Of a DNA stretch of 64,000 bases, positions 1 to 44,963 are shown one piece after another (position 1 is the stretch's first letter; each line of letters opens with the position of its first letter). The DNA is from Glandiceps talaboti (Eukaryota; Hemichordata; Enteropneusta; Spengelidae): assembly GCF_964340395.1 (NCBI RefSeq), contig NC_135560.1, positions 24,767,675 through 24,831,674 on the forward strand, given 5' to 3'. A model generated the notes under the pieces. It had not been told where the DNA came from, did no database searches, and was given only the letters and a program-made list of their open reading frames with translations. Both the position numbers and the translations under genes were made by a program.

Positions 1-540
1 AGGTGTGCCAAACTATAAGAAATCCGGAAGGACTTTGTGATATCAGTCTAAATATATAGTGGAACAGGTGTAATGGCTTTTGAAATGAAATTATTCAAAT
101 TTACAGAGATATACACACATACATACATACATTTACCCATGCATACAGAACAAATGTTAGGATTGCTTATTGGTATCATTTTAACATAATGAACTTTTAT
201 TTAGTATCATGAATCTATAATTGTTATGCCCAATGTACATCAATGCATTTTACTATTTGTCATTAGAGTGGCCATTCTTTGATGGATTCACAGTATTATC
301 TATATCAAATTTGAATATTACATTAAAATTCCAAACTTGGAAAAGAAAGTTGGAAGCTGCATAAACTGGAGTTGAATGCAGTGTTTTCTAGTCTTGCGAC
401 TATTCTGAAAATAAACAGAAAAGCCATGTCTTCACAACCAGTGGAAAAGATGAAATTTCAAGTATACGAAAAGAAAATGCCCGTCACTGTCGATAGTTTA
501 CCGCATAACACTAGAGTGTACAATTCAATGGCATAGTATT
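1..540. other. Unassigned AT-rich DNA
   Basis: No coding exon or recognised repeat was seen, apart from a short ACAT run at 113-131. TM6-TM7 of the GPCR were looked for here on the minus strand (CWxPY, NPxxY) and not found. Confidence 0.5.
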
Positions 541-556
541 AGTAGAACTACACGTA

Positions 557-604
557 TGTACGTGACGTGACGTGACGTGACGTGACGTGATATGACGTGA
601 TGTG
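557..604. repeat. (ACGTG)n pentanucleotide microsatellite
   Basis: About seven units of GTGAC with one imperfect unit. The units read as overlapping TGACG half-CRE motifs, which is probably incidental. Confidence 0.8.
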
Positions 605-1335
605 CGATCAGGTCAAATTAACGCAACTGACAATTTCATGAATTATGCAAGAAATTTAGCTCGATATCTGTGATTTTTGAAGCCCCAGTAAAAGTTAGTC
701 GTTGAAAACGTTGTTTAAATGCTTTCTAGCTATTCTCAGTACAGGAAAGCTTGCCGTCCTCGACTTCACTTGGCCTTCGCGATCCCCTAACGTACATACC
801 CGGGATACACACTCGTTTCCATGGCAAATAACAAACAAAAACAAACCCTCGGAACATCGCTGATACGCATCGGAAAGTTTACATACTTCATGGTAAGCAT
901 GATACAGGTCTATACTTCGATTCTATACAACTCGTTTACAGCAACATCTTATGTAACACTCGGGTCAGAATTTCGCGATGCATGTCATCATAATGAAGTG
1001 AATTTCCATGGCTCTCAAATTCACCTGGTTTCTCGAAATCTAAAAATCAAATCTGGATAGAAACTTATCGATATATATTTTGATATACATACCTGTTAAT
1101 ACAATCAACCCGAATACTTTGAACTGTCTAGAACGAAGCCAATCAACGTCGGGAAATTGGAGAAAAATTGACCCAATTCAAGCACTGAATACAGAGCCCA
1201 ACCTAACTGCATTTATTTTTCTCTTGATTATGTTAACAAATGCAATGCGTTCTGGCAGCAAACTCGCTCCTCAGTATCAAAAGATTTATTTAACAAGAAT
1301 TTCCAACAGTTTCAGTTGTGCCATGCGATTTATAA
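605..1335. other. Unassigned DNA
   Basis: Short open frames at 821-1060 and 1080-1415 have no recognisable domain or splice structure and look like chance frames. Confidence 0.4.
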
Positions 1336-1339
1336 CCAA

Positions 1340-1565
1340 ATTTAGGGAAAATTTAAATTACATAAATTGCTCATTAATATTCATAGGATGTTTAACAAAA
1401 TCTGATCAGTTCTAGCCATTACCCTAACAAATATGTGCACCAAATTTCGTTTGACTTGAGCCAGTCGTTTTTTTAGAAAATGGTGATACAGACACACAGA
1501 CAGACAGACACAGACAGACTTTTCATCCCAATATAAAACCTTCCTTACGGAAGGTAAAAAAGGCA
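1340..1565 (+). mobile_element. Terminal part of a pearl/HINE-like non-autonomous repeat
   Basis: The segment starts with AT-rich sequence related to the family core, then a conserved stretch (CCCTAACA, ACCAAATTTC, GAGCCAGTCGTTTTT, GAAAATG), an (ACAG/ACAGACA)n microsatellite at about 1488-1520, and a short terminal hairpin CCTTCCTTACGGAAGG followed by TAAAAA. The same order recurs at 34730-35145. Tandem cores, an ACAG-type microsatellite and a terminal palindrome are the hallmarks of pearl and HINE/Helentron-related elements, from general knowledge. Confidence 0.6.
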
Positions 1566-2350
1566 GGACAACGCAGTGATGGGAATCATGTGTGACACAT
1601 TAGACTGGCACTAGTCCCTTGGTAGATTCTTTTTGTCTCGTCATCTTCAAATTTTGAATTTATTCTTCATTTCAAATTTTAAGAAGGAAAATGAGATCAA
1701 CTGCTTTTAATTCTTTCCTAGTCTAGTAGTCTCCATACGCGATCTCACCGCTGTTTCGCAATCACTCACTCAGGTGACTACTTCACACAGAAGAAAAAAC
1801 AAACATTTTTTTTGTTCAAATGTTTATTAAAATAAAGATTGAAAATAAACCATCGACTTGTGCAAGTATATTGACACACACATAATGTCTATTTTAAAAT
1901 CTTCGAGTTTATGTTGATTTTTAATGTGTGTGGCATGTTTTATACATTAGGGCATTTCGTACGTATGATTTTTCTGTTCTATTTCCTTATTTATGTAATG
2001 AGTGTTTACCGACAGGAAAGGTAAACTAATTTAAGCACATAAACAGATAAACATCGCCAATTGATGGAACATAATCTTTATCGCATAATCCTGTTGAGAA
2101 TTTATATAAGTTGTATTAGTCTGTCCTGTCATCGAGTGATGTATAATTTCTCGTTGCTGCATTGATCCACATTCTGATGGAAAGTTGGCCGTTAGTTAAT
2201 CCCGCTTTCGACAACATATACTTATCCAGTGTTAGGCAGATTTTGTATTTCAGCTTATAAAACTATCAAAACTGAATAAATATTTCTAAAATGTTGTTCA
2301 TTTAATCATCATTGTATTTTGTTGTTGCATGACCTTTGTAAATCCGTTAT
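1566..2350. other. Unassigned DNA
   Basis: No gene or recognised repeat was seen in this AT-rich stretch. Confidence 0.4.
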
Positions 2351-2356
2351 TTAAAC

Positions 2357-2492
2357 AATAATGTACGCCCTCCCAGCCCATAATGGACGAAAGCAAACTT
2401 TGAACGACATAATGGGCGTGGCGACAGCCGAGCCCATTATGGAGTGCAAAGTTTGCTTGAGTACATTATGGACTGGGAGGGCGTACATTATT
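2357..2492. repeat. 136-nt long hairpin, copy 1
   Basis: Arms beginning AATAATGTACGCCCTCCCA pair with their reverse complement at 2474-2492 and continue inwards through GCAAACTTTG/CAAAGTTTGC. A second, nested palindrome at the apex (ATAATGGGC ... GCCCATTAT) is absent from the copy at 31755-31862. It is joined to the MITE at 2494-2915. Confidence 0.85.
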
Positions 2493-2493
2493 G

Positions 2494-2915
2494 TTATTAT
2501 TTTATAGTTTTGCAATTCCAGTGAATTTGTAGACCGAGAAACGCAAAACAACGTATAATATACACAGCGCTGAACATCGTCTGCCATGTTCGGCCCGGAA
2601 GCTGAATACTAATCATAGCGACACACGGTACTGTACGTACACGTACACACACATATACACTTCAATGAACTGCTGTGAACACAAATTTGTTTCATGAATG
2701 CGTTGTATTTTTAAACAGTGGAAATGACAATCATAAGTAACAACATACATTTCGAAAAATACCCAGTCGTATGAAGAAACAGAACAAATAAGCTTGTATT
2801 GTTATGCTCGTTCCGGGGCCGCGATGCCCAATAACGGAGTACATTATCAGTAATAATGTACAGTGATGACGGCACAAAATTCACTGGAATTGGTAATGTT
2901 ATAATATAATCTATA
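2494..2915. mobile_element. MITE family A, longer copy
   Basis: Terminal inverted repeats include CAATTCCAGTGAATTTG (left, about 2494-2530) and its complement CAAAATTCACTGGAATTG (right, about 2873-2915). The interior matches 31863-32135, but this copy has about 150 bp more in the middle. There is no coding capacity; short open frames across it are fortuitous. Confidence 0.75.
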
Positions 2916-3851
2916 ATACATTAAAGCAAACTAATGAACAATTCCATGACATTATTTTCGGACATTCCCAGAAATTATTGTTGACAAAAAATGTAAAGGA
3001 AATGCATATTCGAGGATATGGATGGTTGTATACTCCTTTCACGGCTCAAATCCATGTGAATATGATAACAAAAATGAATTTCACTGATGTATTTAAGTAG
3101 ATAAATATGTATTGTTTCAAGACAGGTTACGTGACTTTAATAAGTGTGCATATTTCTAAATCTTCCAGTTGCAACCAGAGTTATCAGATATTCCACTTAC
3201 GTTTGAAATTTATTCTAGATTACATTCAGAATTTTGGACTTTCATTCATTTATTGCCATAGAAACTCATTTGAATATAGTTATTATGTTTATAAGCTCTG
3301 GTCAAGTTATATATAGTGTCCTAACTATACACTTGCTACGCGTTTGTAACTGATTAGTAAATAATGGGCTGCACCAAATTTAAAGGAAGAAAACATGTCA
3401 CTTTGCATTATACTGAATCATAAATATCAGCAACTGTCGACAATGTTATGTGGAATCTATCCCTTGCTGTTTAGTGTCTCCGGGTTTAAGAAAGATATAG
3501 TAGAGCTCGAAATGTGTTCTGCAATGTTATGATTGTAAGATTATGTCCGGTGTACTTAGTAGGTTACCATTTTAAGTGTTTATAGGGCTAGCCATTTACG
3601 CTGTCTATTAAACTAATACAATGTACTAAATTCATCTTAAGATATTAAGCAGATAAGGTTCCAGCATGATGAATTACACAACGTCATTATATCACTACAA
3701 AGGTTAAAGTTCATCCTACCTGTTTATAAGAATCGCTATTTTGGGGTCATTTGAGAATAATATTGTCATTAGTACGCCTGCACTGAGACAATTTACCTGA
3801 CGTCTCTTATTAATAAGACATAAAAAAGCTTCGTAAATTTACTCCCTGGTC
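2916..3851. other. Sequence downstream of GPCR exon 4
   Basis: If the exon-4 donor is used this is intron. No TM6 or TM7 exon is visible on the minus strand. The open frame at 3107-3316 (+) has no recognised features. Confidence 0.4.
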
Positions 3852-3857
3852 ACATAC

Positions 3858-35987
<32,130 letters not shown>

Positions 35988-36675
35988 GGTGAATAGCTGT
36001 TCTATCTGCGTGGTAGGCTCTTCTGTGGCTTATTTCGAAGATTCCGTAATAATGTCTTCTAATTTAGATGGACTGAGTGGTTGAACTGATGTGCCTTTAA
36101 GGGAAAAGAAACTATCTGAACTCCAGTTGTCAAGATAACGTTTCATTGTTATTTACATCAGAGTCGCAAAAGGTCATTTTTTCCATACGTGATGGTATCC
36201 TTCCTGGGTAGTCCTCTAAACAGACGTTTCTTCAAAGATAAACATTTTCTTGAAGTAGAAAGAAGAATATATTTTACAGTTATTCAAGCGTATTCGTTTT
36301 CCGTCGGTGAGGGAATCTCTCCTTAAATGGCAAGAGTGAAAATCGCTTGTCTTTTTCGGCACTGACAGTAAATGTCTTTGTGATATTGACGTTGGATTAA
36401 GTTGACTTCAATGTGTCAGCTGTCTGTAGTAATGTACACTTATCAGCTACGACATTCAGTAAATCTTCTTGCCATCAACCGCAGTGTTAACTTCAATAAA
36501 AATGAAAAGATAAAACGTTGAACAAATGTCATTCTTCTGTCAAAGCATGTAACGTTCAGACGCCATTCACATCACATCACTCGAGGCAAATACAACGTGT
36601 TTTGTATTTTTTCACATAGATGCAATGGTACAGTTAAAACGGTGATTGATTGTCTTGAATATGAATATAAATCAT
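35988..36675. other. Upstream of the GPCR start codon
   Basis: Would hold 5' UTR, promoter or upstream exons on the minus strand. No clear TATA box or initiator can be assigned by eye. Confidence 0.3.
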
Positions 36676-36679
36676 ACTT

Positions 36680-36990
36680 AGGGAGCGTTCAGTAATTACA
36701 AGGGGGAATTAGAGGGCGGGTAGCATTTTTCAAATCGGTCCTTGGGGAGAGCCATATTGTAGAAATAGAAATTAAGGGAAGGCCACATTTTACTTTGACT
36801 CATTTCTGTTTATCTAACTTTTCATTATTTTGCGATTTTGGCATGTTCCCACCGCTGCCACCGGTTCCAAATCCTTATAATGCTACCACATCCCACCAAT
36901 GCCATCATTGTAAAGTAATATCATAGCATATCAATGAAATGCATGAGCAATTAAGTAAGGGAGCCTTCAGTAATTAAAAGGGGGAGGGAA
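36680..36990 (+). repeat. Two direct copies of a DNA-transposon-like terminus
   Basis: AGGGAGCGTTCAGTAATTA at 36680 and AGGGAGCCTTCAGTAATTA at 36958, each followed by a run of G. They look like ends of a common TIR family, but both point the same way and no matching right end was found within 500 bp. Confidence 0.5.
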
Positions 36991-39900
36991 ATAAAGCCGT
37001 GTCGATCTGTGACATAAAATGCGACCCATCCCCTAATCCGTTGTGCTAAAAATGACGCTTTCTCGATTTCCTTTCTCTAAGATATGACCCTCCCCCTGTT
37101 CAAATATTTCAATGTTAAACATTTTTGACACTGCCTCCATGTGACATAGTTGTTAGAACTCAAGATCAGTAGTCAGGAGGGCCAGGGAATTTGTCTATAG
37201 TAAGATTCTAACGCATTGATAGTTTTAAAGGCATTTATTGTTTCCACTATTACCACCTCTAGAGCGAGGTTGTGGTTATATTAAATCAATGCCTGTGTTT
37301 TGATGTAATTGGCTGAGCTGTAGGCCAGAACTCCCAAAGACTAGATCAGCGCACAACTGACAACCTCAGGTTTGAAGTTAACATCTCCACTCCACAACAT
37401 TATCTCCAATACCTTGCCTCACTGTTCTCCCTTTACTACTGTGAGACCCTCTCCTCTCGGATACAACGTACGATCCGATTATAAGCTTATTCATCTCATA
37501 ACCCAGTAGTATTGAGATTTGTCAAAACATACAGAATAATTAGAAAAATAATTCCATTATAATGTTCACATCTTAAAATCATCAAAACCACATATAATAC
37601 TCACCTGCTTACAGTATGAACAAATCTTCTACCCCAATGGTTTTGCTGAGATGGAAATTATGCTGCTCTCTTTGAGCGAGGTAGATCACATTTCATTAGT
37701 TTCGTCCTGGAAATATAATGAAAAATTTACAACTGTTTATAGCAACTAATGTCTTAACGATGTATACATTGAACAACGTATGGTCAGTCAAAGCTTGGTG
37801 ATATATCCTGGCGACGACAATAACATGTACAGGGTAATAGTGATCATACGAGAAGTGAGAGACATGTACACATCCTCACAACATAGTGTTTGCGCAAATC
37901 AACAATGCATCGTACCAATACGTCACAAAAGAGCGCCACCTATGTCAACCAGTCAATATAATGTTACATCGAACACTGAATACTATTCAAACACCTATCC
38001 AGTTGTTCCATACTTAATAATACGGCATGTTGACGATTTCCACCAAACGTCTACTGAAATCTTTTGCAGTAAGAAGGTATATCTTTGCCCAGATGTAGAA
38101 ATTTTTACCAGCATGATTGTAAACAACCGTCTCCTTAATCGCACATTGGAAAGTGTGCATCTATTCGTTACAAGATTTCCATAAATATATTCAAATTACA
38201 CAGTAATGAATTTGCATTTGGCGCATATCATAACTGTGTATTACAAATTGAAAGATGATAAAATGTTATTTATATGTACAAGAATGCAATTAAATTACTA
38301 TGATTATCTGCGAAGTGCAGTTTTTGAAACACAAATAATTTGGAAATAGACAACGGCACTTTTTCAGTCCACAAAATAGAAGTTATGAATAAAGATATGT
38401 GACATTCGCTGAGTGACAATATAAAGGTGTCTACTTGCGTGAGTTGAGTTGTAAAGATACTGATCGATGCAACAATGAAAAAGCATGACTGTAAATATAC
38501 TGATGATTTAGAATGAATATAAAAAACTGACACACATTTCCTTCACATTTGTGAGGCCGTTAAATTGAGTAGACATCTTTGGGCCCGTAGTACATACATT
38601 ATTGTTTTCAAGAGCTAATATACAAATCCCCTGAGAACGTTTTAAGAAGTAGGTCAACGAGGAAAACGTTGTACTGGTTTCGGTACCTTGGTAAAATTTG
38701 CTGAGAATTTGCACATAGCAGAGTAGACAAGGCACCGTACAGTTGCTGAGTTTAAAGAACCTTGAACCTTTGTCAATATTTGACTCTACCGTAAAGGAAG
38801 ACTGGAATTTTCGGGACCTCTTTGTATAAACTAATCATAAAACCCCATTTTAAAGTTCACTATGTAAAACAAACGATTTCATATCACATCACTCATTTAC
38901 AGTGAGTTGCAAGTCATTGTTCACTCCTTCTGTTCGATACAATTACACCGAAATTAATTTAAAAAATGGCCCATTCTGCAAGACTGCAATTTCTTGATAC
39001 ATTTAAGGGTGAGTTACATAGTTCAGTTTATAATAAAAACTTAATTCTTTTAGTTTGGGGATGGGTATTGTTGAACCATGTTAGTTCCCATCCGACAAAA
39101 CCGATGTTACTTTTAATGGAATATGTTTTGCACCCCTAAATACAAATATTTCTAAAACATGAGGATGTTTCTCACTACTTTATATTCACAATTATACTAT
39201 TACATGCTAAAATTGATTATGCCGTCTAAAACAATTATCAATTTTGGCCACTTAAATTAGAAGGGATGGGGGTTGGGCCTAGGACTAACTAAAGGAATTT
39301 ATTTTTTTATCCAACACTAAACTATTGATCTCGCCCGTTAGACTCAATGAAATACACGTACTGTAACAAGGCGAGGACATATGGGCGCCAACGTTTTGAA
39401 GTTTGCATTTTATATCTGCATGGTGGAACATGTTTTCATTTCATTCACTATAGAAAAAAATGTTACAATTCATCTTGTGATCTTAAAATGTGGCATGTGC
39501 AGTTTCTTATTGGTTTCTGTATTGAAACAAAGCCTGTGAACAGTAACCTGCAGAGCGCCGAAACCATTTGAAGTGGTGGTGGATGGTCGGGTGATCAAGA
39601 CAACGTCAGATGATCATAATGGTTATTCAATGTCATATAGAAGACACCCTAATCATCAGTACATTCCTCTTTACAAGAGAGACTACTTGCAGAAAATGCA
39701 ATAATCGAATATAACTGAAACATAATCCAACTTACAGTAAACAGCATAGAAAACAACGAACTGTTGCAGTCTAATCTTTTGCACAGACGTAGTCAATTAT
39801 TACCTGGTTTATATCTGATTGCACTTAGCGTATTGATGTTTTGTTTTGCCAATACCACAGTCACTGAGTCATCAAAGTGTACAAATTGATTGAAACTAAC

Positions 39901-40120
39901 GTAATTACATTCCTGGTTGCTGTATTACCTTGTTGTAATTTAAACCGGAGGATAACTCGTGCATGTAAGTGATCGGAAAAAACCCAATCAGTATCTGTTT
40001 ATTTATTGAACTAAAATGATGTTACTTCTGACATAGATGAAATCGTCTAGCGTCGACAATACATGTCACAGGGAACCACCCTCTGTTAACATTACGGTCG
40101 GTGGATTTTTCAATCGGGCC
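36991..40120. other. Unassigned DNA, one 134-codon open frame
   Basis: 37780-38184 (+) is open for 134 codons but has no recognised domain, signal or splice signals, and its composition is not clearly protein-like. Other short frames are unsupported. Confidence 0.3.
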
Positions 40121-40124
40121 GACG

Positions 40125-40380
40125 AATAGTCACTGAGCCCGTAAAACTGAAAACAGGCTTAATTCTAAAACATGATGGCCTCTTCAGCCCTGGAGGTTCG
40201 TTCCTTTTATAGTAATTTTTTGGGCTATTCAGACACTTTAAGCTTTAAAGGCACCAACATATAAAAAAGCAAGGCTGAAATATTTTTTTAACAAGTTTAA
40301 TATAACCTTAGGGGAAGAGCTTGGGACTGGGATATGTCCACCTCTTGTGGGGGTCCTAGGAGTTGATCTCCCCTACAAGC
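40125..40380. repeat. Dispersed repeat family D, copy 1
   Basis: Shares AAAACAGGCTTAATTC, CTAAAACATGATGGCCTC and, further on, GGGGAAGAGCTTG..GGGATATGT..GGGGTCCTA with 47950-48235, in the same orientation. Confidence 0.6.
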
Positions 40381-40775
40381 TCTGGAAGTTATCTTACTTA
40401 CAGCCAGATTTTAGGCTATTCAGACTATTTCAGGCATGCAGCAATAACCAAGCTTTACAGGACAGCACCATCAAGTATCAGAAACTATTCTTTATACACA
40501 GGCTTGATATATATTCTTAAAAGTGAAATTGCTTCATTATAGTAAAGGTCAGAACATCTAATGGTTGTATCATTTGAAGTTATTTTTTACTTTAAGAGTC
40601 TTTTAAGGCAATTTTTAGACTATCTTGGCAATAATTTCCCAGTGTCATCTAATAGGGTTAAAATGTTTAAGAAAAGTCTACATTAGGTCCACCTTGTCTG
40701 CGAACGTCATTCTTTTCGTCATACTAGTTAACTTGCCAATCTTCTGTTGATGTCGCCATTTTGTCTGTTCATGCT
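40381..40775. other. Unassigned DNA
   Basis: No recognised coding; it may belong to repeat family D. Confidence 0.35.
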
Positions 40776-40780
40776 CTTTT

Positions 40781-41077
40781 TCAAGGGCTGTCGTGATGAA
40801 CGAGAATACGTGAGTAACAACGGTATCTGGAACAGCTGTTTTCAAGGACTGTTGCATAGATGCGCTTCTGTTTTGTAAGTATTACGAGTCCCCTAATTGA
40901 AGCCTTCTCTGTTTTCTTTATTATTTCTCTGCGTCTATTTGTGTTAATGAGATACCTTAGCTTCAAACTGGGTAGAACAATACCCTCATCCCGACACCTC
41001 AGTGCGAATACTAAACGATTCTTTAATTTCGTTGTCTTGTGTTCATACCTGTTGAGTTGACGCACCAATGTCACCAC
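40781..41077 (-). pseudogene. PLE N-terminal domain remnant
   Basis: A 98-codon open frame on the minus strand reads VRQLNRYEHKTTKLKNRLVF, then ALRCRDEGIVLPSLKLRYLI, then NTNRRREIIKKTEKASIRGL. The pattern of a basic helix followed by RCRDEG-x-V-x-x-SLKLR is typical of the N-terminal region of PLE ORFs, before the RT. No RT follows: further along the minus strand (below 40781) there is no coding match. Assigned from remembered family pattern, moderate confidence. Confidence 0.45.
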
Positions 41078-41251
41078 CGGTTGGCCGTAATATCTTCTAA
41101 TATCCTTAAACCCGTGTTTAAGTAAACCAGCTATGATTTTAGATAAATAGTGACTTTAAGAATGCCTTTATTTATTATATCTATTTTGCAAATTGACACA
41201 AGCAGATTTGTAAAAACTTATGTGACACATTGCTCCATAAATATAGAAAAT

Positions 41252-41392
41252 GTCTGCATTCATTCATTCATTCATTCATTCATTCATTCATTCATTCATT
41301 CATTCATTCATTCATTCATTCATTCATTCATTCATTCATTCATTCATTCATTCATTCATTCATTCATTCATTCATCCAATCAATCAATCAAT

Positions 41393-41456
<64 letters not shown>
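41252..41456. repeat. (ATTC)n-(AATC)n compound microsatellite
   Basis: About 30 ATTC units switching to about 20 AATC units. His-Ser-Phe-Ile and Asn-Gln-Ser-Ile repeat frames are artefacts. Confidence 0.98.
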
Positions 41457-41457
<1 letters not shown>

Positions 41458-42300
41458 CATACATATCTAGATTTACAATCGTACAAAAATTATGCTAATT
41501 ATGCTAATCAATACACATGCACTCTTTTCAAAGAATTACCGCATTGAGCTCAATTCATTTAGCTAGGTCTGTCAATCATACTGTTATTAACACAAATACT
41601 CTTTCGGTATATTTATAGGTTACGTTAATAATCATGCAAACTAGCTGACTTGATACGCAAGAGCTTCAAAGAAAATATATATTTGTAATTTTCTTTGGGA
41701 ACGTTGGATGTGAAGGATGATATTTATGCTCATTATAATGCTTGTTAAGTAAATTAATATGGATTCCACTCGAGGAAAGAACATTTTCAAAATACTGTCA
41801 CATACAATCATTCCGAAAATCTAATATACATATTAGGGTTCATTTAAAGAGCGAATCATTTCTAGACATAGTCACATTGCATATTATTTTACCTCGTAGT
41901 ATTTTAGATAATGGCGATATTTGAAAAAAATACTACATAATATTACTAATTGTGAACTTTATTCAAAAAGATTTAACCTAAAATTGTCTTTACACATTAC
42001 TTCATCCAGATAAGATATATTTACCAATTATCATTTCCTCCAAGCAAACCCTTCCCTAGATATACGAAGGAAACCGTGTAATTTAATGTGTAAATCAGGG
42101 TGATTAGTCTGCTTGAATTTTGCTCAAGTTGTAATCATGACTAGACATAAACACATGTACTATTTGTAGTAAATGTCACTTTGTTTGAATCAAAGGTCCA
42201 TGATCAAAACGATGACAGACAGACTCAACAACTAGCAGTCATCAGAGCTGACTCAGTCCCGCAATTGATGTTTACAGAGAATTGCCACCAGTCATGTATT
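41457..42300. other. Unassigned DNA
   Basis: No recognised content. Confidence 0.35.
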
Positions 42301-44037
42301 AGATTGTATGAAATATAGCGCCAATGGCGTTGTAGAACAACTGTATAATTGATTGAATATTTGCATACTTTTTTGAATGTTTATTTGTTAGTCTATTAAT
42401 CCCTGGTGTTATCTTTGCAATATAGGTGATCATTTGGCTGTTGTTATGGGTGTAGGCTTGTTGCTAGGCACATTTACATACATTTTTTTGAATGTTAATT
42501 CAATTGTCTAATAATACATATCGTTATCTTTGCGACATACCTGGTCATTTGGCTGTTGCTATGGGCGTGGTCCTGTTGCTAGGTACACTTGCAATTGAAT
42601 GTTTGTTCAATTGTCTAAAAATTCCTTGTGAAATACCTTACCGTTTGCAATATAAGTGATCATTTGGCTGTTGCTATGGGTGTAGGCTTGTTGTTAGGCA
42701 TATTTACATACATTTCTTGAATGTTTATTTAATTGTCTATTAATTACCTATCTTTGCGATGTGTGACTTGCTATGGGCGTGGTCTTGTTGCTAGGTACAT
42801 ATGCATACATTTTTTGAATGTTTGTTCAATTGTCTAAAAATCCCTGTTATCTTTGTGAAATACACCACCGTTTGGCTGTTGCAATGCGTGGTCATGGTTG
42901 CTAAGGATATTTGCATACATTTTTTAAATGTTTACTCTACACTTGCCTACCTGATGATGTTGTTATTTGACCAAATACACAGCCATTTGCCATTGTTGTT
43001 GCTATGGGCATGGCCATTGTTGCTAGGGACAAAATGCTTTACAGAAACTCTGCGATATAACACTTCTAGTAACATCTCACCAAGTTTCTGAGATTTAAGT
43101 TTTTGACCAAAATTCACATTAACTTGCATATCACTCATGAGATCATTTTTGTCTATTTTTTTGGTTTATTTTTAATTTTTTTTTGAGCTGGAAATTGCTC
43201 CCAGCGATCATTATATGCTTGATTTATACACCCCCACATGCATCGCCGTCAAATTTCAGTCCAATCTTCTCAGTAGTTTTGGAATTAAAGACATTTGACC
43301 AAAAAGACATATTTTTAGCCCTAATTTCCATATCACTAATGGAATTATCATGTCATGAACAAATCTAAATTAGCATGCCCCTAAGAACATTCCTGCCAAA
43401 GTTTAAGTTTTTTGACCAAAAATAACATTTTTTGACCCAAAACGCACATCTCTGTAGCACGAATGAACCTGTTTTAATCATAGACAGTGTCTACAATTTC
43501 ATTCAGTTGTTCTAAAAACAGCGTTTCCAGGCAACCTCAAACAGAGGTTTATCTTAATGCCATTGACATTAAGATGTGAAGTACGCCATAAAAGATTTAA
43601 TGATTTTATTGCATCAATAGAACCTTTCATTTCTAAGCTGAGTTAAACCATTTTCACACATCACAAATCAGTGATGCAATCATTTTCATTTAAACAATTT
43701 CTTACCTACACACCCGAAGCAATGTCAAGGCAATCATATATGGGGTAGTTCATTGGTCGTGTCTTAGAACTGAACCAAGTCAGTTCACATATGACTGAAT
43801 AATAGCTCATGATATGTTAACAAATCAAAATGGATCTAAGTCGGCTAAATTGCATCATATCCCAAAGCAAATTGACGTGCATACGTAAGTCATAGTTCTT
43901 TATCCATTTACTAAGATTGAAAGAAATCGGACAATGAATGTCCAAGAAATGGCTCCGGATGCACGGATGGACGCACGGATGCATGGATGGAGCCCAATCT
44001 ATAAGCCCCGCCCCGGACTATGTCTTGTGGGGGCTAA
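42300..44037 (+). mobile_element. Non-autonomous element with a tandem array of about 115 bp and a terminal hairpin
   Basis: Six to seven imperfect units between about 42330 and 43060 are built around CATTTGGCTGTTGCTATGGG, TTGTTGCTAGG, GCATACATTTTTTGAATGTT and CAATTGTCTA (unit starts near 42427, 42543, 42659, 42766, 42871, 42981). A unique region follows (TTTTGACC and AATTTC blocks), then a (GGATGCAC)n-like run at 43960-43990, and an end AAGCCCCGCC...GTGGGGGCTAAAAG that can fold. The order core array, microsatellite, hairpin parallels the pearl/HINE layout, with a different core. Confidence 0.6.
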
Positions 44038-44960
44038 AAGCATAAGCATCCTATCAGGAACTAACAATGACATTTAAATATGCAAATAACTTTGATATAT
44101 GCTCAAATCCCACGTCTGGTTACTGCATGACTCTTTTTATCAGAGGATTATTATCAGGAAACATAATATGGACTAAGATGCTCTTTAAGACTTAAGACAT
44201 TCAATCCATTGGGAATTACTCTGGAATCAAATTTAACACACTCATAAAACACTCTCATAACATGTGTAATATATACATTCCCAACAGATTCGTCGAACTT
44301 GAATGCTACCGAATTTGAACTTCACTATTCTACACAAATATTACGTATCATATGTTTGACAATAGTGTTTACAGTAAAACATCACTTTTGTGAGGAAACA
44401 GCATATTATAATTTTCTGTTGTTATTGTAATACCTGAATTGAAACCTACTATACATGTTCAGGAGTTCTCCAATCTTTCGGTCAAAGTCTACAAATTCGC
44501 GACAAGCTTATACAAAATCAAGGCTATGACTACACATGTCATGTGGGTTCCAAAACTTTGTGCTATGGCAATAAACGGAGAATGGAGACTTCAGCAATAT
44601 CATGGAGATCATTATATATGCTTGCTATCGTCAAAGTAATGATTACAAAAAGACAAAGTGTGCAAGATATTTTGTCAACTGAAATATATAAATTTAAAGT
44701 CAAACACTGACTCACAACTTCCCTTTGACATATACAAAGTTGAGTGTTCTAAATACAAATATGTTAAAGCTGTATTTGATCGCTGTCATAGATCTATTAA
44801 AACGAGATTGTTCCTGGGTCAACCTGAAGGTTAGTTATAATTTTCATTAACTCAAGACTTACATAGACTGAATAACATGGTCAAATCTTTCAGATGCCAT
44901 GAATGTTTCACTGGGCCATTGCATAGGGGAATTTTTTGACGGTAAGTTTGACCAGATTTT
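44038..44960. other. Unassigned DNA
   Basis: Frame 44439-44639 (+) has no recognised domain. Confidence 0.35.
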
Positions 44961-44963
44961 TTG

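Noticed and set aside
41150-41547. Three overlapping frames of Phe-Ile-His-Ser and Asn-Gln-Ser-Ile repeats, all about 100 codons
   Set aside because: Tetranucleotide repeats are open in all three frames; no other coding evidence.
42300-43060. Tandem 115-bp units considered as a protein-coding repeat or rRNA spacer
   Set aside because: No conserved open frame across units and no rRNA similarity; fits a non-autonomous element core.
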